Source of the DNA: Gammaproteobacteria bacterium
GTDB lineage: Bacteria; Pseudomonadota; Gammaproteobacteria; Chromatiales; Chromatiaceae
Length of the DNA: 6,628 nucleotides
NCBI GenBank assembly: GCA_030620735.1
Contig: JAUXDV010000108.1
Location: forward strand, 1-6,628
Direction: 5' to 3'
The position numbers and the translations under genes are program-made. The number at the start of each line of letters is the position of its first letter. Position 1 is the stretch's first letter. The notes beneath the pieces were generated by a model that was not told where the DNA came from, did no database searches, and saw only the letters and a list, made by a program, of their open reading frames with translations. Of this stretch, positions 1 through 6,555 are shown piece by piece.

Positions 1-1217
1 CGGTTAAAGGTTTCCGCACGTTCTGACTCCGTTGCAGGCCCGATGCGCGAGCGGGGCGGCGCCATCAGGCACCAGTCGACCATTGTCGGACGCCCCTTCT
101 CATCCAGGGTGGAAACCAGCGCCTCACCGACACCGAGCTGGGTAATCATCTCTGCGGTGTCGATCTCCGGATTTTGACGAAAAGTATCGGCGGCCACCCT
201 GACTGCTCTTTTATCTTTGGGAGTATAAGCGCGCAATGCATGCTGAATGCGTGAACCCAACTGCCCAAGCACCTCGTCAGGAATATCATTCGGATATTGG
301 CTGACAAAGAAAACCCCGACCCCTTTGGATCGAATCAAACGCACCACCTGGGTGATGCGCTCAAGCAGCGCTTTTGGTGCCGAGTTAAACAGCAGGTGCG
401 CCTCATCAAAGAAAAACACCAGTTTTGGCAGCGCCGCATCACCGCGTTCAGGCAACTCAGCCATCAACTCGGACAACAGCCACAGCAGAAAAGTGGCGTA
501 GATACGGGGGTTTTGATAGAGCGTGGTTGCATCCAGCAGGCTGATCACGCCCCGGCCGGAAAAATCGACCTGCATCAGATCCTGGATATTAAGTGCAGGC
601 TCGCCAAAAAACTCCTCTCCACCGGAGTCTTCCAGCACCATTAATTTGCGCTGAATCGCCGAGACGCTCTGGGATGCGATATTGCCATATTCCCTGCTCA
701 GCTGTTTGCGATGATCAGCCATCCAGTTGAGCATGGCGCGCAAATCCTTCATATCCAGCAGCAACAGTCCCTCGTCATCAGCAATGCTGAATGCTACAAA
801 CAGGATGCCAGACTGGGTCTCATTCAACTCCAGAAGATTGGCCAGTAAAACGGGCCCCATCTCCGAAACAGTGGTGCGGACAGGATGGCCCTTTTCGCCA
901 TAGACATCCCAGAATAGAACCGGGCAGCCCTCAAACGGGTGATCCTTGATTCCTATATACTCGAGTCTCTCGGTTACTTTTTCATGCGCCTTGCCTGGTT
1001 TGGCAAGACCTGAAAGATCCCCCTTCACATCCGAAGTAAAGACCGGAACCCCGAGACGTGAGAAGGACTCTGCCAGCACCTGCAGGCTGACAGTCTTGCC
1101 TGTGCCCGTAGCGCCGGTGATCAGGCCATGGCGGTTTGCCATTCCGGCATCAATAGAGACTTGCTCTTTGCCGGCATTCGCGCCCAGCAGAATCATCTTG
1201 CGTTCTTCAGTCATCAT
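1..1217 (-). CDS. YjgR/DUF853-family HerA-like P-loop ATPase, C-terminus cut off by window edge
   Basis: Reading the minus strand from 1217 gives about 405 uninterrupted codons running off the window. The protein has a Walker A motif GATGTGKT at about residues 35-42 and a Walker B strand LVFFFDEAHLL with its DEAH at 271-274. Stretches such as FTSDVKGDLSGLAKPG and HALRAYTPKDKRAV are typical of the DUF853 (HerA_C_2) family, whose E. coli member is YjgR. That protein is about 500 residues, so roughly 100 residues are missing here. The family is related to HerA/FtsK-type hexameric motor ATPases, but its cellular role is not established. The start ATG shares its A with the ntrC TAA (TAATG), and a second in-frame ATG follows at 1214. 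AGGAG at 1224-1220 lies 5 bases before the 1214 ATG and only 2 before the 1217 ATG, so 1214 may be the true start. The junction implies translational coupling to ntrC. Family is confident; function is not. Confidence 0.9.
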   Translation of the reverse strand, partial: MMTEERKMILLGANAGKEQVSIDAGMANRHGLITGATGTGKTVSLQVLAESFSRLGVPVFTSDVKGDLSGLAKPGKAHEKVTERLEYIGIKDHPFEGCPVLFWDVYGEKGHPVRTTVSEMGPVLLANLLELNETQSGILFVAFSIADDEGLLLLDMKDLRAMLNWMADHRKQLSREYGNIASQSVSAIQRKLMVLEDSGGEEFFGEPALNIQDLMQVDFSGRGVISLLDATTLYQNPRIYATFLLWLLSELMAELPERGDAALPKLVFFFDEAHLLFNSAPKALLERITQVVRLIRSKGVGVFFVSQYPNDIPDEVLGQLGSRIQHALRAYTPKDKRAVRVAADTFRQNPEIDTAEMITQLGVGEALVSTLDEKGRPTMVDWCLMAPPRSRIGPATESERAETFN

Positions 1218-2626
1218 TACTCCTCTTCCATTCCCAACGTCTGCATTTTCCGGGTCAGGGTGTTTCTTCCCCAGCCGAGACGCTGGGCGGCTTCATTCTT
1301 TTTTCCACCCGAGGATTCGAGCGCCGCCTCGATCATGATACGCTCAAATTCAGGCACCGCACTATCCAGCAGCGGCTTCTCACTCTGAAGTAACATTTGC
1401 GTTGCCCATAACTTCAATGCCGCCTGCCACTCTCCACGCATTTGAGAGTCATCAATCTCCCGTATTTCAGCAGGAAGATCCTGCAGATGGATCGACTTGC
1501 CAGCAGCCATCACGGTCAGTAATCGCGCCGTGTTCTCCAGTTGACGCACGTTTCCCGGCCAGTCAAAGTGTCTCAGCTGCAGCGCTGTCTCCGGCAGAAG
1601 CTCTTTAGGCTCTTCGTTCAACTCTTCAGCTGCCGAGATAAGAAACTTGTTCATCAGCAACGGAATATCTTCCCGGCGTTCACGCAGGGCCGGAATGTGG
1701 ATGCGAATCACATTGAGCCGATGCATCAGATCTTCACGAAACAGCTTCTCTTCCACCAGCTGCTCAAGATCCTGATGTGTCGCTGCAATCACACGCACAT
1801 CAACCTTGACCGGCTTGCGTCCACCCACGCGGTAGAATTCACCGTCAGCCAGTACGCGCAGCAGACGCGTTTGCAGGTCGGCAGGCATATCCCCGATTTC
1901 ATCCAGAAACAGGGTGCCGCTATCAGCCTGCTCGAAGCGTCCGGGGCGGCGTTCCGTAGCGCCGGTAAAGGCGCCGCGTTCATGCCCGAACAGTTCTGAC
2001 TCGAGCAGGTCACGCGGAATTGCAGCCGTATTGATGGCGATGAAGGGGTTGGCTGCGCGTGGACTGTGACGATGCAGTGCTTTCGCCACCAGCTCTTTTC
2101 CTGTCCCGGTCTCGCCGGTAACCAGTACGCTGATATTTGATCGCGCCAGTTTGCCAATTGCACGAAACACCTCCTGCATAGCCGGCGCCTCACCGATGAT
2201 CTCCGGCATCTCACTCAGCGGTGCATCAGCAGCAGAGTCGCTGTCAGCATGCTGACAGGCCCTCTGGACTTTATCGACGACCTCTTCAATATCGAAGGGT
2301 TTGGGCAGATACTCGAAAGCCCCGCCATGATAGGCGGCAACGGCGCTATCCAGATCCGAATGCGCCGTAATAACAATCACCGGCAGTTCGGGAGTCTCTT
2401 CGCGCAACCTATCCAGTAGTTCAAGCCCCCCCATGCCGGGCATGCGTATGTCGGAGATGATCACATCCGGCTGACTGTTCTTCAGTTGCAGCAGGGCGTC
2501 TTCGGCATTCTCGAAACTGCTGGTTGCTATAGAGGCTTTGGCAAGCGCCTTCTCCAACACCCAGCGAATCGAAGAGTCGTCATCAACAATCCATACATTA
2601 CAGTCGCTTGAATTAGTCACTCTCAT
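1217..2626 (-). CDS. ntrC: Nitrogen regulation response regulator NtrC (sigma-54 activator)
   Basis: A 469-residue cytoplasmic response regulator and enhancer-binding protein that, once phosphorylated by NtrB, activates sigma-54 RNA polymerase at nitrogen-control promoters. The receiver domain (about 8-125) has acidic residues D15/D16, phosphoacceptor D59 in SDIRMPGMGG, T87 and K109. The AAA+ domain (about 143-375) has Walker A GETGTGKE at 171-178, the sigma-54-contacting GAFTGA loop at 218-223, and Walker B GTLFLDEIGDMP with D242/E243. The C-terminus (about 437-469) is a Fis-type helix-turn-helix, GGKKNEAAQRLGWGRNTLTRK. I chose the ATG at 2626, giving MRVTNSSDCNVWIVDDD, because this places the receiver at the usual distance. 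A GTG at 2677 would add 17 unrelated residues lying over the ntrB kinase domain. The 14-base overlap with ntrB suggests coupled translation, as usual for this kinase-regulator pair. All catalytic residues are present. Confidence 0.97.
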   Translation of the reverse strand: MRVTNSSDCNVWIVDDDSSIRWVLEKALAKASIATSSFENAEDALLQLKNSQPDVIISDIRMPGMGGLELLDRLREETPELPVIVITAHSDLDSAVAAYHGGAFEYLPKPFDIEEVVDKVQRACQHADSDSAADAPLSEMPEIIGEAPAMQEVFRAIGKLARSNISVLVTGETGTGKELVAKALHRHSPRAANPFIAINTAAIPRDLLESELFGHERGAFTGATERRPGRFEQADSGTLFLDEIGDMPADLQTRLLRVLADGEFYRVGGRKPVKVDVRVIAATHQDLEQLVEEKLFREDLMHRLNVIRIHIPALRERREDIPLLMNKFLISAAEELNEEPKELLPETALQLRHFDWPGNVRQLENTARLLTVMAAGKSIHLQDLPAEIREIDDSQMRGEWQAALKLWATQMLLQSEKPLLDSAVPEFERIMIEAALESSGGKKNEAAQRLGWGRNTLTRKMQTLGMEEE

Positions 2627-3680
2627 TGTCCATAGGCAGGTAGATAGTGAATGTTGTCTTTCCGGGCTTGCTGTCACACTCGATCAGGCCGTGAAGACGG
2701 GCGATCAGTGACTGCGCAATCGAGAGCCCCAGACCCATACCGCCATCACTAGCCGATATCATCGGCAGAAACAGGGTTTCACGAATCGCATTCGGAATGC
2801 CGGGGCCATTATCGGATATCTCGATCCTCGCCACCAGCCGATGGCGCTGATTGCCCAAAGTAAACTGGCGCAAAATCCGGGTGCGCAGCGTCATCTCTCC
2901 CCGGTTATTGAGTGCGCGAGCACCATTGCGGACAATATTCAGCAGCGCCTGAATCAGCTGGTCGCTGTCGCCTTTCAGCAACGGGATGCTGGGATCATAA
3001 TCCCGCACGATGCTGAGCTGATCACCACACTCCGCCCTCACCAGCTGGCGCACGCGCTCCAGCACTTCATGAATGTTCAGTTCGGCAAGTTTCGGCAGCT
3101 TGCTGGGACCCAGCATCCGGTCCACCAGGTTGCGCAGGCGGTCGGCCTCATTGATGATCACCCCGGTATACTCTTTCAACTCCGCATCCCCGAGTTCCAT
3201 CTCCAGCAACTGCGCTGCTCCACGCAAACCGCCCAGCGGATTTTTAATTTCGTGCGCCAATCCCCGCAGCAGCTCCTGTGATGCCTGCTGCTGACTGATC
3301 AACTGCTCCTCATGAGAGATACGCAGCTGCCGGTCAACCTGCTGCAGCTCCATCATCAATGTATGCTGTCCCGATTCGGAAATTGTCATCACAGTACAAT
3401 CGACCGTCAGCAGATGGTGCGGCGTACGAATCGTGATCTCTCTCTCCGTATAGGAGTTGTGGCTCGCGATAACCTCTCTCAACTTATTGCGGGAATCGTC
3501 CTGTTCACATTGAACCAGTTCAAATACCTGCTTTCCAAGCAGATGCCTGAGACTCATGGCAAGCAAAACCTCTGCCGCCGGATTGGCGTATACCAGGTTA
3601 AGCTCTTCATCGAACAACAGCACGGAAGTGTGCAGGTTATCGATCAGCTGCTGTTGAAAATATTGCGCCTGTTGTGACAT
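2613..3680 (-). CDS. ntrB: Nitrogen regulation sensor kinase NtrB
   Basis: A 355-residue soluble histidine kinase/phosphatase that controls NtrC; in known systems PII (GlnB) binding switches it from kinase to phosphatase. No membrane segment is visible. An N-terminal PAS domain (about 10-110, with LLFDEELNLVYANPAAE) precedes the dimerisation/H-box GLAHEIKNPLGGLRGAAQLL with phosphoacceptor H143. The ATPase domain follows, with the N-box NIVRNGARAL (N252), G1 box SDNGPGIP (about 289-296) and G2 box GGMGLGLS (313-320). The segment before G2 (FLPMISASDGG) has the form characteristic of NtrB rather than generic kinases. I chose the ATG at 3680 (MSQQAQYFQQ). A TTG at 3689 is in frame, and the frame closes at a TGA at 3716-3714. 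No convincing Shine-Dalgarno sequence precedes either start. The gene lies 140 bases downstream of glnA, beyond a terminator, and overlaps ntrC. Confidence 0.96.
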   Translation of the reverse strand: MSQQAQYFQQQLIDNLHTSVLLFDEELNLVYANPAAEVLLAMSLRHLLGKQVFELVQCEQDDSRNKLREVIASHNSYTEREITIRTPHHLLTVDCTVMTISESGQHTLMMELQQVDRQLRISHEEQLISQQQASQELLRGLAHEIKNPLGGLRGAAQLLEMELGDAELKEYTGVIINEADRLRNLVDRMLGPSKLPKLAELNIHEVLERVRQLVRAECGDQLSIVRDYDPSIPLLKGDSDQLIQALLNIVRNGARALNNRGEMTLRTRILRQFTLGNQRHRLVARIEISDNGPGIPNAIRETLFLPMISASDGGMGLGLSIAQSLIARLHGLIECDSKPGKTTFTIYLPMDNESD

Positions 3681-3720
3681 CTGGGTCAATAACGGAATTT
3701 TTATGCTATTTAATCAGTCA

Positions 3721-3726
3721 ATTATA
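3721..3726 (-). promoter_or_regulatory. Possible ntrB -10 box
   Basis: The minus strand has a perfect TATAAT here, about 40 bases before the ntrB start and downstream of the glnA terminator, so transcription would begin near 3714. At 17-base spacing the -35 hexamer would be ATGCAG, a poor match to TTGACA, and there is no extended -10 TG. The placement fits a weak or activated secondary promoter for ntrBC, as known for glnL in enterobacteria, but AT-rich intergenic DNA can give this hexamer by chance. Confidence 0.35.
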
Positions 3727-3737
3727 TGATGTCCCAC

Positions 3738-3822
3738 AAGAGCCTGCATGGGAATCATCATTGACAAAAAAACCCGCTCCAACAGGTGCGGGTTTTTCGA
3801 TACAACAGAATGACAGGCTCTT
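3738..3822. repeat. 9-bp inverted repeat enclosing the glnA terminator
   Basis: AAGAGCCTG at 3738-3746 is the exact reverse complement of CAGGCTCTT at 3814-3822, and the right copy overlaps the glnA stop codon (3821-3823). On the minus-strand transcript the arms would form an outer stem around the terminator hairpin. A further TCATT/AATGA pairing sits just inside the glnA-side arm, across an 11-base bulge on the other side. Only a transcript that reads through the terminator would contain both arms. The match is exact; a structural role is inferred. Confidence 0.5.
3766..3797 (-). terminator. Rho-independent terminator after glnA
   Basis: On the minus strand, AAAAACCCGC (3797-3788), a 10-base loop and GCGGGTTTTT (3777-3768) form a 10-bp stem with a five-base-pair GC core, continuing into a run of seven T (3772-3766). 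It begins 23 bases after the glnA stop. The A/T extension makes the hairpin nearly symmetric, but no plus-strand gene points into it. It should end most glnA transcripts and leave ntrBC to read-through or a separate promoter. Confidence 0.88.
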
Positions 3823-5230
3823 ACAGGGAGTAATACATATCAAACTCGACCGGGTGGGTCGTCATGCGCAGGCGTGTCACCTCTTCCATCTTCAGGTCGA
3901 TGAAACCGTCGATCAGGTCATTGGTGAAGACGCCGCCGGCGTTGAGAAATTCACGATCCGCATCCAGCGACTCGAGCGCCTGGTCCAGGCTGGAGCAGAC
4001 GGTTGGTATTGCCAGCGCCTCCTCCCTTGGCAGGTCGTAGAGGTCCTTGTCGGCAGCATCGCCGGGGTGAATCTTGTTGTGGATGCCGTCGAGACCCGCC
4101 ATCATCAATGCAGAGAAGCACAGATAAGGATTGGCAGTCGGATCGGGGAAACGCACTTCGATACGGCGTCCTTTCGGGCTTGAGACCCATGGAATGCGAA
4201 TCGAGGCAGAGCGGTTGCGCGCCGAATAGGCCAGCATTACCGGCGCTTCAAAACCCGGTACCAGGCGCTTGTAGGAGTTGGTCGAGGAGTTGGTGAAGGC
4301 GTTCAGCGCACGCGCGTGCTTGATGACACCACCGATGTAATAGAGGGCTGTTTCCGAAAGACCGCCATACTGATCACCGGCAAAGATGTTGTCGCCGTCT
4401 TTTGCCAGCGACATATGCACATGCATGCCGGAACCGTTGTCGCCGACCAGCGGCTTGGGCATGAAGGTCGCCGTCTTGCCATAGGCATGAGCAACATTCA
4501 TGATCACGTATTTCATGACCTGGTTCCAGTCGGCGCGCTGCACCAGGGTGCTGAATCGCGTACCAATCTCACACTGCCCCGCCGTTGCAACTTCGTGGTG
4601 ATGCACTTCGACAGGAACACCCATCTCTTCGAGCACCAGGCACATGGCTGCGCGAATATCGTGCAGGGAATCAACCGGGGGAACCGGGAAATAGCCCCCT
4701 TTTACCGTTGGACGATGACCAATATTGCCGTCGTCAAAAACCCGCTCCGAACTCCAGTGCGCCTCATCGGAGCCAATCTTGTAGAAAGCGCCGCTCATAT
4801 CTGCGCCCCAGCGGACGTCGTCAAGGATAAAGAACTCCGGCTCGGGTCCAAAATAGGCCGTATCCGCGATGCCGGTTGATTTCAGGTAGGCTTCCGCACG
4901 CTTGGCGACAGAGCGGGGATCACGCTCATAGCCTTCCATGGTGTCCGGCTCGAGAATGTCGCAACTGATATTCATGGTTGCTTCATCGGTGAAGGGGTCC
5001 ATGACTGCTGTTGAAGCATCCGGCATCAGGATCATGTCTGATTCGTTGATACCCTTCCACCCGGCGATCGAGGAGCCGTCAAACATTTTTCCCTCTTCGA
5101 AAATATCTTCGCCGAATTCACCCTTGGGAACAGAGACATGCTGCTCCTTGCCATTGGTATCGGTAAAACGGAAATCGACGAATTTGACCTCTTCGTCTTT
5201 GATCATCTTCATTACATCTTTTACAGACAT
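3821..5230 (-). CDS. glnA: Glutamine synthetase type I (GS-I beta)
   Basis: A 469-residue dodecameric cytoplasmic enzyme that joins ammonia to glutamate using ATP, the entry step of nitrogen assimilation. The length equals that of enterobacterial GlnA. Signatures include FDGSSIAGWKGINESDM at about 50-66 and the ATP-binding signature KPLVGDNGSGMHVHMS at about 259-274. Metal-site glutamates lie in FGPEPEF (E130, E132) and HHEVATAGQCE (E213, E221), with H270 in the GMHVHMS segment. The segment KDLYDLPREE carries Y398, the position adenylylated by GlnE in GS-I beta enzymes, so covalent control is expected. I chose the ATG at 5230 (MSVKDVMKMIKDEEVKFVDF), the canonical N-terminus. GGAG at 5245-5242 lies upstream, with a rather long 11-base gap. 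An in-frame start at 5257 would add nine unrelated residues. The gene is followed by a strong terminator and then ntrBC, its usual regulators. No residue appears missing. Confidence 0.98.
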   Translation of the reverse strand: MSVKDVMKMIKDEEVKFVDFRFTDTNGKEQHVSVPKGEFGEDIFEEGKMFDGSSIAGWKGINESDMILMPDASTAVMDPFTDEATMNISCDILEPDTMEGYERDPRSVAKRAEAYLKSTGIADTAYFGPEPEFFILDDVRWGADMSGAFYKIGSDEAHWSSERVFDDGNIGHRPTVKGGYFPVPPVDSLHDIRAAMCLVLEEMGVPVEVHHHEVATAGQCEIGTRFSTLVQRADWNQVMKYVIMNVAHAYGKTATFMPKPLVGDNGSGMHVHMSLAKDGDNIFAGDQYGGLSETALYYIGGVIKHARALNAFTNSSTNSYKRLVPGFEAPVMLAYSARNRSASIRIPWVSSPKGRRIEVRFPDPTANPYLCFSALMMAGLDGIHNKIHPGDAADKDLYDLPREEALAIPTVCSSLDQALESLDADREFLNAGGVFTNDLIDGFIDLKMEEVTRLRMTTHPVEFDMYYSL

Positions 5231-5286
5231 GCTGGTTAATACTCCAAAGGTTATCAATTCGGTGGCAGCCCAAAAAATGAGCGCAG

Positions 5287-5303
5287 AAACAATGATTGTG
5301 CAA
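5287..5303 (-). promoter_or_regulatory. Degenerate sigma-54-like promoter site before glnA
   Basis: The minus strand reads TTGCAC-AATCA-TTGTTT, with the layout of the sigma-54 consensus TGGCAC-N5-TTGCW. The spacing is right and most bases match, but one base of each key doublet differs (TG for GG at -24, GT for GC at -12). The start would fall near 5276, leaving a leader of about 46 bases before glnA. No paired NtrC sites (GCAC...GTGC) are evident upstream. The same stretch also contains a TTGCAC hexamer usable as a sigma-70 -35, but without a good -10. Confidence 0.28.
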
Positions 5304-5304
5304 C

Positions 5305-5327
5305 AAAAAGTAAGGTGATGCTACCTT
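5305..5327 (-). terminator. Weak hairpin with T-run between the exporter gene and glnA
   Basis: On the minus strand AAGGT (5327-5323), a six-base loop and ACCTT (5316-5312) form a short stem, followed by AC and five T (5309-5305). It is the only terminator-like element I see in the 165 bases between the exporter stop and glnA. With five pairs and two G-C pairs it is weak, and it could equally be an operator dyad or chance. Confidence 0.22.
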
Positions 5328-5395
5328 CAATTTAAGAAAACAGAGGTGGTATTTCGGGGAGGGCGAGAGATAGAGGGTATAAGGTGTTGTTGAAT

Positions 5396-6553
5396 TTATT
5401 TGTCATGAGAGTAATAGATGGTGACCTTGCCAAACTCCGGCAACGCTTCCAGCGGTGTTGAGAAGTGACGGGCAATAGTTTCCGCATCACCCATCTCGTC
5501 GAGACAGGAGAGCGCGAGATAGACATGCACATGAATCTGTCCCTGCAGATAATGCAGCTGCACCTGCTGCCAGCGCCCGTCGCAGCCGGTTGTCACCCAT
5601 GCCCGTTCGAGGATATCCAGCGCCTCGCTGCGTGTCGGCAAACCAATGCTGCTGGGCGGCGACTCTTCATCATCTTCCGGATCGATATGCACGGTGACGT
5701 CAACCAGTTCCTCGAGAGCGTTGCGCGCAGCCTGCTCAACAGCAACGGAGATCATGTGTCCCTCGCTGACGCTCAACCAGGGGTCGACCTGCACGTGCAC
5801 GTCTGCCGCAGCCAGGTGACCATGTCTGCGTGTGCGCAGCATATGTACATTGCGCACGTCATCAATCGCCAGAATCGCCTCGCGCAGCTGCTCCACCTTC
5901 TGCTGCTCCAGTCCGGCATCGACCAATTCTTCAAGGGCGCCGAATCCCAGCTCCCAGCCGATGCGCGCCACCATGAGTCCAACCAGCACCGCAGCTATGG
6001 CGTCCAGGTAGGGCAGGCCCGCCATGGTTCCGGCGATGCCCACCAGCACCACGATCGATGAGATCGCATCCGAACGGTGATGCCAGGCATTGGCCCGCAG
6101 CATCGGTGAATTGACCTTGTCAGCGACCTTGACGGTGTACCAGTAGAGCGCCTCATTACTGAGTATAGAAAATGCAGCGATATAGAGCGTTATCATCTCC
6201 GGGTGCAGCAGCGCTTCCGGTGAAAACAGCCTCTCCACTGAGTCCCACACGATGCCAACGGCAACAGCAATCAACAGGATGCCCAGTCCGAGCGTGGCCG
6301 CTGTTTCAAAACGGGCATGTCCATAGGGGTGCTGCTCGTCAGGTGCCGATGCCGCATGGGTCGCGGCGAACAGAACAAGTCCATCGGAAACCAGATCAGA
6401 GAGCGAGTGAATTCCATCCGCAACCAGCGACTGGGATTGGCCGATAACGCCGGCGCCCACCTTGATTGCAGCCAGAAAAAGGTTGACTATCGCACCGACA
6501 ATCGTGACACGCCTGGTCTCTGCAGTGCGGAAATCATGGCTATGGCCGTGCAT
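5396..6553 (-). CDS. Cation diffusion facilitator metal exporter with extended C-terminus
   Basis: A 385-residue inner-membrane protein expected to export divalent metal, probably Zn2+, in exchange for protons. The N-terminus MHGHSHDF is His-rich, and about six hydrophobic segments span residues 14-205. By my alignment to YiiP/FieF, transmembrane site A is H49 and D53 (IHSLSD) with H158 and D162 (HHRSD); site B is D72, H75, H79 (DEQHPYGH). Site C in the cytoplasmic domain is H253, H266, H289 and D291. All known ligand positions are thus occupied, with His where YiiP has Asp45. The family is usually about 300 residues. Here about 80 more (305-385) look like a second copy of the cytoplasmic ferredoxin-like fold. 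The ATG at 6553 has GAAGG 6 bases upstream and lies two bases past the preceding stop, suggesting an operon with that gene. FieF/ZitB-like function is likely; the exact metal is uncertain. Confidence 0.93.
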   Translation of the reverse strand: MHGHSHDFRTAETRRVTIVGAIVNLFLAAIKVGAGVIGQSQSLVADGIHSLSDLVSDGLVLFAATHAASAPDEQHPYGHARFETAATLGLGILLIAVAVGIVWDSVERLFSPEALLHPEMITLYIAAFSILSNEALYWYTVKVADKVNSPMLRANAWHHRSDAISSIVVLVGIAGTMAGLPYLDAIAAVLVGLMVARIGWELGFGALEELVDAGLEQQKVEQLREAILAIDDVRNVHMLRTRRHGHLAAADVHVQVDPWLSVSEGHMISVAVEQAARNALEELVDVTVHIDPEDDEESPPSSIGLPTRSEALDILERAWVTTGCDGRWQQVQLHYLQGQIHVHVYLALSCLDEMGDAETIARHFSTPLEALPEFGKVTIYYSHDK

Positions 6554-6555
6554 GA

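Noticed and set aside
1..1217. The HerA-like ATPase as part of an antiviral (nuclease/Sir2-HerA type) or conjugation system
   Set aside because: The sequence matches the housekeeping YjgR/DUF853 branch, and no nuclease, Sir2 or relaxase partner is visible; the downstream neighbour is outside the window.
2627..2677. N-terminal extension of NtrC from a GTG at 2677
   Set aside because: The extra 17 residues are unlike any NtrC start and overlap the conserved end of the NtrB kinase domain; MRVTNSSD at 2626 fits the receiver.
3681..3820. A small gene between glnA and ntrB
   Set aside because: The 140 bases hold the terminator, inverted repeat and promoter-like box, with no minus-strand start plus ribosome binding site and no room for a typical small protein gene.
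3674..4183. Long plus-strand open frame across the glnA terminator and the 3' end of glnA (169 codons)
   Set aside because: It lies antisense to glnA, crosses the terminator and intergenic DNA, and its sequence resembles no protein family; it is a shadow of the GC-biased glnA codons.
5231..5257. Nine-residue N-terminal extension of GlnA from 5257
   Set aside because: MSVKDVMK at 5230 is the canonical GlnA start and gives the standard 469 residues.
4316..6061. Several plus-strand open frames of 80-200 codons opposite glnA and the exporter gene
   Set aside because: All are antisense to genes with complete sets of family motifs and have composition typical of reversed coding sequence.
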